From assembly GCA_035295225.1 (NCBI GenBank), contig DATGJI010000055.1, positions 1 to 64,000 on the forward strand: a stretch of DNA of 64,000 bases, in the 5' to 3' direction. Shown here one piece after another: positions 43,807 to 54,943 of the stretch; positions within the stretch are counted from its first letter, which is position 1, and every line of letters begins with the position of its first letter. The translations under genes were made by a program, and so were the position numbers. Origin of the DNA: Candidatus Eremiobacteraceae bacterium. Lineage in GTDB: Bacteria > Vulcanimicrobiota > Vulcanimicrobiia > Eremiobacterales > Eremiobacteraceae. Below the pieces are notes generated by a model. That model did no database searches and had not been told where the DNA came from. It saw only the letters and a program-made list of their open reading frames with translations.

Positions 43807-45246
43807 TCAGGCGCTAGGAACGCCGTCCTCGGTCGCCGGCGTCCGGCGCGCCGAACCCGATTCCACCGCCGCGGCCGACGTCGCTTTTGCGACCGCTTCG
43901 ACGACGCGCGTGTCGAAGACGCTCGGGATGATATACTCGGCCGAGAGTTCGTCTGGACCGATGACGCCCGCGATCGCGTGCGCCGCCGCCAACTTCATCG
44001 CTTCGTTGATGTGCCGCGCGCGCGTATCAAGCGCACCGCGGAAGACACCCGGGAACGCGAGCAGATTGTTGACCTGGTTCGGATAGTCCGAGCGTCCGGT
44101 CGCCATCACGGCCACGTGCGGCTCCGCGACGTCCGGTGCGATCTCGGGCAGCGGATTTGCCATCGCGAAGACGATCGGATCCTTCGCCATGGACTTCAGA
44201 TCGTCGACGGTGAGCAGATTCGGGCGCGACAGGCCGATGAAGACATCGGCTCCCTTCATCGCTTGCGACAGCGGACCCGTGAAGCGTTCGCGATTGCCGT
44301 TGTCGGCGAGCCACTGCCACATCTCGTTCTCGGGATACGATTTGCCGCGCACGAGCGCGCCGTCGCGATCCACGCCGATGACGTCGGCGGCGCCGGCCGA
44401 CAAGAGTATCTTCGCGCACGCGCCGCCCGCCGCCCCGATGCCGTTCACGACGATGCGCGTGTCTGCGAGATTCTTCCCGACGACTCTGAGCGCGTTCAAG
44501 AGCGCCGCGAGGATCACGATCGCGGTCCCGTGCTGGTCGTCGTGCATGACGGGTATGTCGAGGCATTCGTCGAGCCGGCGCTCGATTTCGAAACAGCGCG
44601 GCGATGAGATGTCCTCGAGATTGACGCCGCCGAATGCCGGCGCGATGCGGACGACGGTCTCGACGATCTCGTCCGTGGATTTCGTATCCAGGCAGATCGG
44701 AAACGCGTCGACGCCGGCGAACGCCTTGAAGAGCATCGCCTTGCCTTCCATCACCGGCATCGCCGCGTACGGCCCGACGTCACCGAGGCCCAGCACCGCC
44801 GTGCCGTCCGTGACGATCGCCACCGTGTTGCGCTTGATGGTGAGCGCATATGCTTTCGCCGGATCTGCGGCGATAGCCAAGCTGACGCGCGCGACTCCGG
44901 GCGTGTAGACGCGCGAGAGGATCTCTCGATTGGTCACCGGCATGCGCGGCGTGATCTCAATCTTGCCGCCGAGATGCGCAAGGAACGTGCGGTCGCTCAC
45001 GTTGACGACTCGCACGCCTTCGATCTTCCCGATCGCCGCGACCACAATGGCGAGGTGGTCCTCGTCTTGCACGTCGATGCTGATATCGCGCAGCACGGTT
45101 TTCTTGCCGACGCGATAGACGTCGACCGCCCCGATGCGCCCACCCATCTCGGCGATGACCTGCGCGACGTGCGCGAACGTGCCTAAAGCCGTGATCTGCT
45201 CGATCCGGACGATGGTAGAAAACCCGATCTTCATCTGCTCTCGCAC
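43807..45246 (-). CDS. NAD-type malic enzyme with N-terminal ACT domain
   Basis: 479 residues. An ACT domain occupies about 1-90 (IVRIEQITALGTFAHVAQVI), then the malic domain with VYTPGVARVSLAI, AVLGLGDVGPYAAMPVMEGK, PICLDTKSTDEI and the NAD-binding GIGAAGGACAKIL, with a late MANPLPEI. It makes pyruvate from malate with CO2 release. An ACT module suggests amino-acid or ligand control. GTG 45246 with GAGGAG ~11 bases upstream is preferred over ATG 45234. Compare MaeA/Mae1-type bacterial enzymes, which often lack the ACT domain. Confidence 0.9.
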   Translation of the reverse strand: MREQMKIGFSTIVRIEQITALGTFAHVAQVIAEMGGRIGAVDVYRVGKKTVLRDISIDVQDEDHLAIVVAAIGKIEGVRVVNVSDRTFLAHLGGKIEITPRMPVTNREILSRVYTPGVARVSLAIAADPAKAYALTIKRNTVAIVTDGTAVLGLGDVGPYAAMPVMEGKAMLFKAFAGVDAFPICLDTKSTDEIVETVVRIAPAFGGVNLEDISSPRCFEIERRLDECLDIPVMHDDQHGTAIVILAALLNALRVVGKNLADTRIVVNGIGAAGGACAKILLSAGAADVIGVDRDGALVRGKSYPENEMWQWLADNGNRERFTGPLSQAMKGADVFIGLSRPNLLTVDDLKSMAKDPIVFAMANPLPEIAPDVAEPHVAVMATGRSDYPNQVNNLLAFPGVFRGALDTRARHINEAMKLAAAHAIAGVIGPDELSAEYIIPSVFDTRVVEAVAKATSAAAVESGSARRTPATEDGVPSA

Positions 45247-45333
45247 TCGGGAAAATACTCCTCACGCAAGGGAATGACCGGCCGCGGACTAAAACACCTG
45301 ACCGCATATTCCCCCATTCCGGAGGAAATCTTC

Positions 45334-46449
45334 GTGCGCAGAGTGATCGCGCTCGCGATCGTCGTCTCATTGCTCGGCATGAACGTGAGCGGCTGTTCCA
45401 CGCCGATCGACACGGGCAGCAGCATTCCCGCGCAGAGCCAGCCCATATACACGCTGCTGGCGCTCGTGGGTCTGGGCATCGCGATCACCGCGTTCCACCA
45501 CCATAGCGAACAGCCGCACAATGGACCGGGCGGAGTTCCGCAAACGCCCATCAGCGTCATCCCGCTTCGTCTGACGAATCAGGTGCCCGTCGATCTCACG
45601 CTCGATCCGAACTTTACAGGCAGTTTTGGCGCACTGCTCTCCGGCAACTCGGGCGGGGCGTGGCTCGTGGATCTCGGCGACATCACGACGAACAACGCCG
45701 TGACGGTGCAGTACGCGCTGCCGGCTGGTTACCAACCCACGGCGATTGCGATCGATGCGAACACGAGTCTCGACCACGAATGGTTTGTCGACGCCTCGGG
45801 CAATGTTGAGGGCTGTGCGAATCCGGGCGTCGGCGGTCCCACCACGTGCACGCCGAGCCCCGGGCCGTTCTCCGATACGCTCGGCTCATGCGGCAAGCGT
45901 TATATCTCGGCAGACGCGTCGCACGTCTTTATCGCGTGCGACAATGGTTCGGGAACAGTCGCTTGGGCAGCATTTGACTTCAGCGCGAATAAGACGGGAT
46001 CTGGAACGTATACCTACACCGCCGGCCCGGCAAAAACTCTCTACGGGACGGATGCCGTCTTCGCCAACGGCCAGGCGATCAGCCAATTCCTGCTCTTCCA
46101 TAAAGACGGAACATCGCATGAGGTCGTGCTGACGACACCGCCGACGACCGGCGCCGGTCCGACGCTCAATCCGATTCCGCTCGACATCGGCAATGCGGCG
46201 ATTTCCGGTATCGACATCTTCGCGTACAACGGCGCGCCGACGAGCGGATCGTATTCAATCGCGCGCTACGGCTCGTCCGGGTCGCTCAACTATTCGATAC
46301 AATCTCTTCTGTTGGTCGCCGAGAATGGTGTTCCGAATCCGGGGCCCGGTCGCACGTTCGGCGTTCCGTTGACCAACCTCCATGCCGACTCATCGGGCGT
46401 CTATAGCCTCGATCCGTCAGGCACGCTGGTCGTGTTCCGTGTTTTCTAA
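45334..46449 (+). CDS. Lipoprotein, beta-propeller-like extracellular protein of unknown function
   Basis: 371 residues from GTG 45334, set by GGAGGAA six bases away. Lipobox VSGC near residue 17-20 (VVSLLGMNVSGCSTP). The body is Gly/Ser/Thr/Asn-rich with short repeated strand patterns (VFIACDNGSGTVAWAAFDFS, AISQFLLFHKDG, SYSIARYGSSGS), giving a repetitive beta-structure. No enzyme motif. Its stop overlaps the PucR-like gene start by about ten bases. Confidence 0.65.
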   Translation: MRRVIALAIVVSLLGMNVSGCSTPIDTGSSIPAQSQPIYTLLALVGLGIAITAFHHHSEQPHNGPGGVPQTPISVIPLRLTNQVPVDLTLDPNFTGSFGALLSGNSGGAWLVDLGDITTNNAVTVQYALPAGYQPTAIAIDANTSLDHEWFVDASGNVEGCANPGVGGPTTCTPSPGPFSDTLGSCGKRYISADASHVFIACDNGSGTVAWAAFDFSANKTGSGTYTYTAGPAKTLYGTDAVFANGQAISQFLLFHKDGTSHEVVLTTPPTTGAGPTLNPIPLDIGNAAISGIDIFAYNGAPTSGSYSIARYGSSGSLNYSIQSLLLVAENGVPNPGPGRTFGVPLTNLHADSSGVYSLDPSGTLVVFRVF

Positions 46450-46804
46450 GCGCGGTGTCCGCGCGCGCGATGTGCTGCGCAGCCTTGCCCGCGGCGCAGA
46501 CCCGGATTCCGCGGACACATGCAGGCGCTTGTTGCTCCCGCTTGAGCGCGCCGATGCCGATCGGAACAGCCGGCTCGGCGAGACATTGCAAACGTATTAT
46601 GCGTGCGGCGGCAGCGTGAGCAAGACGGCCGAGGCGCTGTTCCTGCACCGCAACAGCGTTCGCTACCGGCTCGATCGGGTGCGCGCGCTGCTCGGCGCCG
46701 ACATCGACCACCCCGAGATCGCCGCAGTGCTGCTGGCTGCGTTTGCCGTCTCCACCGCGCATGATGCGATCGAGGTTCGCGATGAAGCTCAGCGCGCGCA
46801 ATAG
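46439..46804 (+). CDS. Standalone PucR-type helix-turn-helix protein
   Basis: About 121 residues that are almost only the C-terminal HTH of PucR-like regulators: GETLQTYYACGGSVSKTAEA then LFLHRNSVRYRLDRVRALLG, a very clear HTH_30/PucR helix set. Standard PucR proteins are over 400 residues with a ligand domain, which is absent. The GTG at 46439 overlaps the preceding lipoprotein. The next gene starts within it and encodes a molybdate-binding Mop domain, which would serve as the missing sensor. This split resembles a two-gene ModE. Confidence 0.7.
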   Translation: MFSKRGVRARDVLRSLARGADPDSADTCRRLLLPLERADADRNSRLGETLQTYYACGGSVSKTAEALFLHRNSVRYRLDRVRALLGADIDHPEIAAVLLAAFAVSTAHDAIEVRDEAQRAQ

Positions 46805-46988
46805 GCTCCCCGGGACCATCGAGCACATCGATGTGGACGGTCTCACCGCAAAAATCACGATGCGCGTCGGCGACAACTGTCTCGTCGCCGTCATCACGCG
46901 CGAGTCCGTCGAGGAGATGGAGCTTCACGTCGGCGACGAGGTCTCGGCGGTTATCAAGTCGACGTCGGTGATGATCGCAAAGGAATAG
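46782..46988 (+). CDS. Mop/TOBE-domain molybdate-binding protein
   Basis: 68 residues: MKLSARNRLPGTIEHIDVDG at the start, then AKITMRVGDNCLVAVITRES and VGDEVSAVIKSTSVMIAK, the single TOBE/Mop domain of molbindins such as MopI, which assemble into hexamers binding molybdate at subunit faces. ATG 46782 overlaps the PucR-type gene by 23 bases. A palindrome of repeat family B follows. Likely molybdate storage or sensing. Confidence 0.85.
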   Translation: MKLSARNRLPGTIEHIDVDGLTAKITMRVGDNCLVAVITRESVEEMELHVGDEVSAVIKSTSVMIAKE

Positions 46989-47019
46989 ATCCCAATATAA
47001 GAGGGCCTAATTTATGAAG

Positions 47020-47039
47020 GGGCCGACGCTAGTCGGCCC
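47020..47039. repeat. Dispersed palindrome family B
   Basis: Arms GGGCCGAC and GTCGGCCC around GCTA, in TTATGAAG flank. It lies between the convergent Mop and kinase genes and would also terminate transcription. A degenerate second copy at 47055-47073 encodes the ADVSRP tail of the kinase. The inverted form occurs at 52256-52277. Confidence 0.75.
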
Positions 47040-47042
47040 GCG

Positions 47043-48686
47043 TTATGTTCGCCTGGGCCGACTGACGTCGGCGCCTTCCGTTAGATCCGTGACGCCGATG
47101 CGTTCAGTCGATCCATTCAGTCGTGACGCCGCAGGGAGCCAGACCGTCACCGTCGCGCCGCCGCCAGGGGTTTCCGCAAGCGCGATGCGCCCGCGGTGCG
47201 CTTCGACGATGCGCTTCGCAAGACTGAGCCCAAGACCGAGGCCTTGACTGGCCGAAGGATGGCCCCGCGCCGCGCGATGGTATGGCGAGAACAAGTCTGC
47301 GCGTTCCGAAACGGCGATGCCGGGCCCGTGATCGATGATCGAACAGCGGACGAAATCACCGTCGCGCGAGGCCGCCACTTCAATCGATCCCCCATCAGGC
47401 CAATAGCGCACAGCGTTTCCCAACACGTGAGCGAAGAGCCGCGATAATCGGTCCGTATCTGCCGCAACGGTGAACTCGGACAAGCCTTCGGGCAATTCGA
47501 CGCGATGCGACGGCGGCAGCTTGATCGCGGCGACGCCCAGTTCCAATGCGGTGCGAAGCGAGACCGGGGTGACGCGCAGCCCGTCGCGGCTTGCCGCCAG
47601 GCGCTCGAAATCCATCACGTCCGTGATCGAGTCGGCCAGGCGCGCCGAAGCGCCGGCGATGATGTCGCCGTACTCGCGAACCCGCTCGGACGGCATCTCG
47701 ATCGCGGCGACCAGTTCTGCGTATCCGCGGATCGCCGTGAGCGGTGTCCGCAATTGATGCGTGACGAGGCTGACGAAGTCGCTGCGCAGGCTTTCGAGTT
47801 CCTTCTGCTCGGTGATGTCTCGGAAGCAGCATGCGAGACTGTGCCGTCGCGCGCTGGCGCCGATCAGCGCAGCGGCAAGCGATATCCAGATCGGTTGGCC
47901 GTTCGCGGCCGAAAGCCGCACGTCTATCGCGCGTCCGGGTTCTTCAATAAAAATTGCCGATGCCTCGGCGAACGAATTGAATGCGTGCGGGAATTGGGGC
48001 GCGTGGGGTTGGAGCCCGGCCGCACTCATGGTCTTGCCCACGATCGCGTCGCGCAGGATTCCGGTTATCCGTTCGGCGGCATGGTTCCAGAGACTGACGC
48101 GAAGCTCGTGATCGAACGTGCAGATGCCCTCGGCGCTTTCGGCGATGAGCGCTGTTCCGCGCTCGCTCTCCGCGCGCAGCGCTTCAAATCGGCGGGCTCG
48201 CGCCAATGCTCGGCCGGCGTGATCGGCCAGTAAGGTCACGTCGTCCGCTTGATCGTCGTCAATCGCTGTGGGGCCTGGATCAAATGCGACGACTGTTCCC
48301 CGGCACGGGTCGCCCGCAGCGATCGGCCACGCGGCTACGCGACGGACGCCGAACTCGCGCAAGAGACGGACGAACTCGCCGTCGTCCTCTGGGAGCGCCG
48401 AGAGGTCGATCGCGCGCACGGCTTCACCGTTGAGCATCGCGAGCAAGCGTGCGTCGCCTTTGGCGCGCGCGCGGTTGCATGCGCCTTGAAGGCGCGCCAC
48501 CAATCGCCACGGCGCCGCCTGATCGCCGAACGCTTCGACAAAGTCGCCGTCGGTCTCACGCACCGCCGCTATCGAAAACGCCGCACCGGTGGCGCGGCCG
48601 ACCCCGCTTGCAAGCGCTGTGCAGACGGCCGCCACGTCATCGCTTTCGGCGAACGCACGCAGCAGATCCGCGAGGCGGCCGGGCAT
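47043..48686 (-). CDS. GAF-PAS sensor histidine kinase
   Basis: 547 residues. GAF-like sensor (about 1-170), then a PAS domain (about 175-305, ending CCFRDITEQKELESLR), HisKA with DFVSLVTHQLRTPLTAIRGY (phospho-His near 310), and HATPase with LGNAVRYWPDG (N-box), IIDHGPGI (G1-box) and GLGLGLSLAKRIV (G2-box). All kinase boxes are intact. It has no transmembrane helix. The ATG overlaps the glycosyltransferase stop, so it is translated after it. The likely partner receiver proteins lie upstream in the same locus. Confidence 0.92.
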   Translation of the reverse strand: MPGRLADLLRAFAESDDVAAVCTALASGVGRATGAAFSIAAVRETDGDFVEAFGDQAAPWRLVARLQGACNRARAKGDARLLAMLNGEAVRAIDLSALPEDDGEFVRLLREFGVRRVAAWPIAAGDPCRGTVVAFDPGPTAIDDDQADDVTLLADHAGRALARARRFEALRAESERGTALIAESAEGICTFDHELRVSLWNHAAERITGILRDAIVGKTMSAAGLQPHAPQFPHAFNSFAEASAIFIEEPGRAIDVRLSAANGQPIWISLAAALIGASARRHSLACCFRDITEQKELESLRSDFVSLVTHQLRTPLTAIRGYAELVAAIEMPSERVREYGDIIAGASARLADSITDVMDFERLAASRDGLRVTPVSLRTALELGVAAIKLPPSHRVELPEGLSEFTVAADTDRLSRLFAHVLGNAVRYWPDGGSIEVAASRDGDFVRCSIIDHGPGIAVSERADLFSPYHRAARGHPSASQGLGLGLSLAKRIVEAHRGRIALAETPGGGATVTVWLPAASRLNGSTERIGVTDLTEGADVSRPRRT

Positions 48687-50164
48687 CAGCCGGCCTTGGC
48701 CTCAGCATGTTGGGCGGCCGTGCCGAAACCTTGCCGGACCTGCGCGCCCCACTGCTTCTGTCCGCGCACGTAATCCCAGGTGCCCTTGAGCCGCCACCAG
48801 AGCGTCAATTGCCGGTAGCCGAAGTTCTCGGCGATCGCGATGAGATTGAGCACGGCGAGATCTCGCCAGCGCGGATATCGATGGAACGATGCCTCTTCCA
48901 GCAGCACGGCGGAGACCGAGAGGATGATGCCGAGCACCACAGCGCAGAGCGTATAGATGAGGGCATTGATCGGCGCGAGCAGCCCGAGGATCGCCGCCAG
49001 CGGCAGCAAGATGTATCCCGAAAGCTCCACGACCGGTCCGATCGCCTCGATCAGCAGGAAGTAAGGCATCCCGAACAAGCCTGCTCGACCATAGGCGCGA
49101 TTGAAGAACATCGCCCGATGCTTGTAGAGAACTTCAAACATCCCGCGGTGCCAGCGATTGCGCTGTCGCCCGAGCGTCTGCCACGACGAGGGAACTTCGG
49201 TCCAGCAGACCGTCTGCGGCACGAAGAGCACTTCATAGTCGCGCTTGTTCTCTTTGAGATAACGAACGATCTTGACCACGAGCTCTTTGTCTTCGCCGAC
49301 CGTATCCGAGGAATATCCGCCGACGGTCTTCGCGGTCGCCTTATGGAATAATCCGAACGCTCCCGAAACGATGAGCATGACATTGAGCGTCGACTGCGCG
49401 GTTCGCCCGCAGAGAAAGGCGCGCATGTACTCGACGATCTGAAAGAGTTCGATCGGCTTGCGCGGCAGTCCGACCGCCTCGACGCGGCCTTTGACCACGC
49501 GGCAGCCGTTTGCAGCGCGGATGATCCCGCCGGTGATCGGCACAAAGGTCGGCCGGTCGAGCATCGGACGAACGACGTGCAGCAACGCATCTTCTTCGAG
49601 GATGGCGTCCGCGTCGACAGTGCAGAACAACGGATAGCGCGACACGTTGATGCCGGCGTTCAGCGCGTCTGCCTTCCCGCCGTTCTCCTTGTCCACGACG
49701 ATGAGCTTGGGGTAAGCCGCGGACGCATAGAGGGCCTTCACCGGTTTGCACGCCACCGTCATGTCGTATCCGAAGTCCAACCGCTCCATCGAGAAGGCCT
49801 CGATCATCGCTGCAAGCGTGTTGTCCTTCGATCCGTCGTTGATCACGACGACTTCGTGCTTCGAATATTTCAAGCGTAGAAGCGATCGCACGGATTCGAC
49901 GATCGTCGCGCCTTCGTTGTGCGCTGGACAAAGGATGGATATCGGCGGGACGAGCCGCGAGCGGAATATCTGCTCGAGGCGTTCCTTGTCGCGCGTGCGC
50001 AGATAGCGGCGCACCTCGATCAGCGCGATAAACGTGAACAGGAGGTACGTGAGGTCGACGAAGACGACATAGAAAAAGACGAGCGCATTATATCCGAGCA
50101 CGATGTGGCGCGCGACGTTCCACGCCGGCGAACCATACCACGAAAAATGGAGAGCCGCGATCAT
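48686..50164 (-). CDS. Membrane glycosyltransferase, family 2 (processive, cellulose/hyaluronan-synthase-like)
   Basis: 492 residues. One to two N-terminal TM helices (about 10-45), the GT2 domain with ISILCPAHNEGATIVESVRS, VVINDGSKDNTLAAM, NGGKADALNAGINVS, TVDADAI (the metal/substrate Asp), TVGEDKELVVKI and the acceptor-site QRNRWHRG motif, then about four C-terminal TM helices. Q(R/N)xRW marks processive polysaccharide synthases such as HasA or BcsA, though no PilZ domain is seen. Flanked by HEAT and kinase genes on the same transcript. Confidence 0.9.
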   Translation of the reverse strand: MIAALHFSWYGSPAWNVARHIVLGYNALVFFYVVFVDLTYLLFTFIALIEVRRYLRTRDKERLEQIFRSRLVPPISILCPAHNEGATIVESVRSLLRLKYSKHEVVVINDGSKDNTLAAMIEAFSMERLDFGYDMTVACKPVKALYASAAYPKLIVVDKENGGKADALNAGINVSRYPLFCTVDADAILEEDALLHVVRPMLDRPTFVPITGGIIRAANGCRVVKGRVEAVGLPRKPIELFQIVEYMRAFLCGRTAQSTLNVMLIVSGAFGLFHKATAKTVGGYSSDTVGEDKELVVKIVRYLKENKRDYEVLFVPQTVCWTEVPSSWQTLGRQRNRWHRGMFEVLYKHRAMFFNRAYGRAGLFGMPYFLLIEAIGPVVELSGYILLPLAAILGLLAPINALIYTLCAVVLGIILSVSAVLLEEASFHRYPRWRDLAVLNLIAIAENFGYRQLTLWWRLKGTWDYVRGQKQWGAQVRQGFGTAAQHAEAKAG

Positions 50165-51327
50165 GCCCGGCCGACCGGAACGCGTATCGCGGCGCGCGAT
50201 GCAGACAAAAGCACGAGTCGTTGGAGCGCCGCGACCGCGGCCTTGCGCGCAGGCGAGCCCGGCTCTTCGACCAGCGCCCGCGAAAGCACAGCCCGGCCGT
50301 GCTCACCGGCATCGGCAAGCGCTTCGGCCGCGTGACTGCGGACCCACCAGACCTCGTCGTGCAAGCCGGCTTCGAGCACATCGAAATAGCGATCTGTTTG
50401 CGCACGCTTCGCCTCGTCTGCGGGGGGCGGACCGAGGGCGTGCAGCGCCTTCATCACGCGCACGCGGACGAACCATGCGGCGTCTCCGGCTGCAGCATAC
50501 AGCGCAGCGACACGATCCATAGCGCCGCCGCGCCCCAGCGCCTCTGCCGCGCGGGCACGCACTTCAGGCGATTCGTGGCGGAGCGCTCGCTCGGCGGGAG
50601 CGAAATCCGCCATCCATCCGATATCGGCGAGAATCTCGAGGGCGAGCGCCGCGATCCGGATATCGGCGTCTTCGACAGCGGCGGTGAGCGCCGGTACCGC
50701 GGTCATGCCCATTCTTGAAAGCACTTCGGCGACGCGCACTTGTTGCCAGCGCGTCGGATTCCGCAGTGCTGCGAGCATCGGCGCGATCGCGACTTCGGAA
50801 CCGATCGCACCGAGCGCCTCCGCGGCGCCGATGCGCACGAACGGATCGGGGTCGTCGCGAAACACTTCGATCAGCGCGGGTACGGCGATCGGCGAATGCA
50901 TCGCGCCCAGAAGCATACACGTCTTCACGCGCGATTCCACGCTGCGCGACTTCAGCCGCAGCATGGCCTCGGCGACATAGCCTGATTCTTCCAGCACTCG
51001 TACGAGCCGATCGCGCAGCTCGCCCGTGACAAAAACGAGATGGTCGACGATCGTCTCCTGCACGGCGTCGCCGACGGTGCCGCGCGGCGGGGGCAGCTCC
51101 ATCACGAATACGCCGCCGACGAATACCTGGCGGCCGTCGCATCGCAGCTCAGACTCGCCGTCGAAGAGCGGCGGGAGGTGCTCGAGCAGCCAGCTACGGG
51201 TCCGTGCCGCGACGCGGGCGCGGTTCTCTCGCCACATGCGCATCGCAAAGATGCCCGCGAGCAAGAGAACAAGTGCCAGCTCAAGGCACCCGAGTATCCG
51301 CAAGAGATATGGAAGGGACGGGACCAT
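50161..51327 (-). CDS. HEAT-repeat protein with N-terminal membrane anchor
   Basis: 388 residues. One N-terminal TM segment (LLRILGCLELALVLLLAGIF), a ~70-residue cytosolic linker, then about eight HEAT/PBS-lyase-type helical repeats such as DPFVRIGAAEALGAIGSEVA and SPEVRARAAEALGRGGAMDR. Such scaffolds usually assemble partners. It overlaps the glycosyltransferase start as ATGA, which implies a direct working unit. The start (ATG 51327 or TTG 51330) lacks a ribosome binding site; repeat A elements lie just upstream. Confidence 0.82.
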   Translation of the reverse strand: MVPSLPYLLRILGCLELALVLLLAGIFAMRMWRENRARVAARTRSWLLEHLPPLFDGESELRCDGRQVFVGGVFVMELPPPRGTVGDAVQETIVDHLVFVTGELRDRLVRVLEESGYVAEAMLRLKSRSVESRVKTCMLLGAMHSPIAVPALIEVFRDDPDPFVRIGAAEALGAIGSEVAIAPMLAALRNPTRWQQVRVAEVLSRMGMTAVPALTAAVEDADIRIAALALEILADIGWMADFAPAERALRHESPEVRARAAEALGRGGAMDRVAALYAAAGDAAWFVRVRVMKALHALGPPPADEAKRAQTDRYFDVLEAGLHDEVWWVRSHAAEALADAGEHGRAVLSRALVEEPGSPARKAAVAALQRLVLLSASRAAIRVPVGRA

Positions 51328-51349
51328 CAATTATATTATCGGCCGAATT

Positions 51350-51466
51350 ATGTAGGGCGCGCCTTTGCGGCGCGCCGGCGGACCATAAAGGTCCGCCCTA
51401 CGTCAGAATTATGTAGGGCGCGCCTTTACGGCGCGCCGGCGGACCACAAAGGCCGCCCTACGTCAG
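51350..51466. repeat. Dispersed palindrome family A, two tandem copies
   Basis: Two ~57-base copies, each with arms GGCGCGCC/GGCGCGCC and GGCGGACC/GGTCCGCC and a closing CCCTACGTCAG; the second copy has lost one base (ACAAAGG-CCGCC). It lies between a receiver gene (whose TGA stop it contains) and the HEAT gene, on the minus strand. Confidence 0.85.
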
Positions 51467-51852
51467 CGCTTGGCGAGGAGCGAGCGGATGCGTGCCTGGA
51501 GTTCGCGCGGTGAAAAAGGTTTGACCACGTAGTCTAGGCCGCCGGCTTCGAAACCCTCCAGAACATCGTGCTCCTGGCCCTTTGACGTGAGGAACATGAT
51601 GGGAATGGCTTCCGTGGCTGGATCTTTCTTGAGCTCTTTCGCGACCTCCCAACCGTCCATGCGCGGCATGAGAACGTCTAAGATCACGAGGTCCGGCTTG
51701 ATCCGCCGGATCGCTTCCAGGGCGCTTTCGCCGTCGGCGGTCGGGGTCACGTCGCAGCCGGCGTTGGATACGGTGATCTGCACCAGTCGCCGGATATCGT
51801 CGTCGTCGTCCGCGATGACGACTTTCGCCTTTGCGCGCGCTTCGTCAGTCAT
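51463..51852 (-). CDS. Single-domain response regulator (CheY-like)
   Basis: 129 residues: VVIADDDDDIRRLV (acidic pocket), LVILDVLMPRMDGWEV (phospho-Asp), IPIMFLTSKGQE and DYVVKPFSPRE (conserved Lys). No output domain. The ATG at 51852 overlaps the upstream receiver gene's stop as ATGA; the longer frame is shadow. It likely receives phosphate from the kinase at the other end of the locus. Confidence 0.9.
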   Translation of the reverse strand: MTDEARAKAKVVIADDDDDIRRLVQITVSNAGCDVTPTADGESALEAIRRIKPDLVILDVLMPRMDGWEVAKELKKDPATEAIPIMFLTSKGQEHDVLEGFEAGGLDYVVKPFSPRELQARIRSLLAKR

Positions 51853-52235
51853 TTCGTCGTGGCATCTCCGAAGATCGCCTTGATCCGGTCGGCGAGAACG
51901 ACCGGGTCGAACGGTTTGGTGATATACCCAGAAGCGCCCGCATCCATGCCGGCGCGGATATCGGCGGGGTCCGAACGTGCGCTGAGGAAGACGATCGGAA
52001 TCTCTTTCGTCTTTGCGCCGCTCTTGAAGTGCCGGCACACGTCAAGGCCGTCTTTATCCGGCAACATGCGATCGAGGAGGATGAGGTCCGGACATCGCTT
52101 TTCGATAGCATCCGTCGCGGCCGCGAAGTCGGTCACGGACGTGACGTCGAATTTGCCGATCAGACGAAGCGACAGATCGATGACGCCTTGCACGTCGCGC
52201 TCATCTTCGACGACGAGAATGGTACGTATCTCCAG
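51849..52235 (-). CDS. Single-domain response regulator, non-canonical start
   Basis: The frame gives about 128 residues: TILVVEDERDVQGVIDLSLR, PDLILLDRMLPDKDGLDVCR (phospho-Asp), IPIVFLSARSDPAD and YITKPFDPVVLA. The only canonical start, GTG at 52193, would remove the acidic VVEDE pocket that the fold needs, so translation must begin earlier: CTG 52235 (GGGAG seven bases before it) or ATT 52220 (GGAG nine bases before). An alternative is a base lost upstream. It overlaps the second receiver as ATGA. Two receivers in tandem feed one locus. Confidence 0.8.
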   Translation of the reverse strand: MEIRTILVVEDERDVQGVIDLSLRLIGKFDVTSVTDFAAATDAIEKRCPDLILLDRMLPDKDGLDVCRHFKSGAKTKEIPIVFLSARSDPADIRAGMDAGASGYITKPFDPVVLADRIKAIFGDATTK

Positions 52236-52255
52236 TTTTCTGCTCCCGTCATCCG

Positions 52256-52277
52256 GGGGCCGACTAGCGTCGGCCCC
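52256..52277. repeat. Dispersed palindrome family B, inverted copy
   Basis: Arms GGGGCCGAC and GTCGGCCCC around TAGC; on the other strand the flank reads TTTGAAGGGGCCGACG, matching the copy at 47020. It lies downstream of the M1 aminopeptidase gene and upstream of the receivers, and may act as its terminator. Confidence 0.75.
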
Positions 52278-52311
52278 TTCAAATATTCTCCTCGATAGGC
52301 CCCTTCAAAAA

Positions 52312-54888
<2,577 letters not shown>

Positions 54889-54943
54889 GGACCATCCTTC
54901 ATAAAGCGGCTGGCGATCGCGGCTTCTTGGTTTTTAGATCGGG

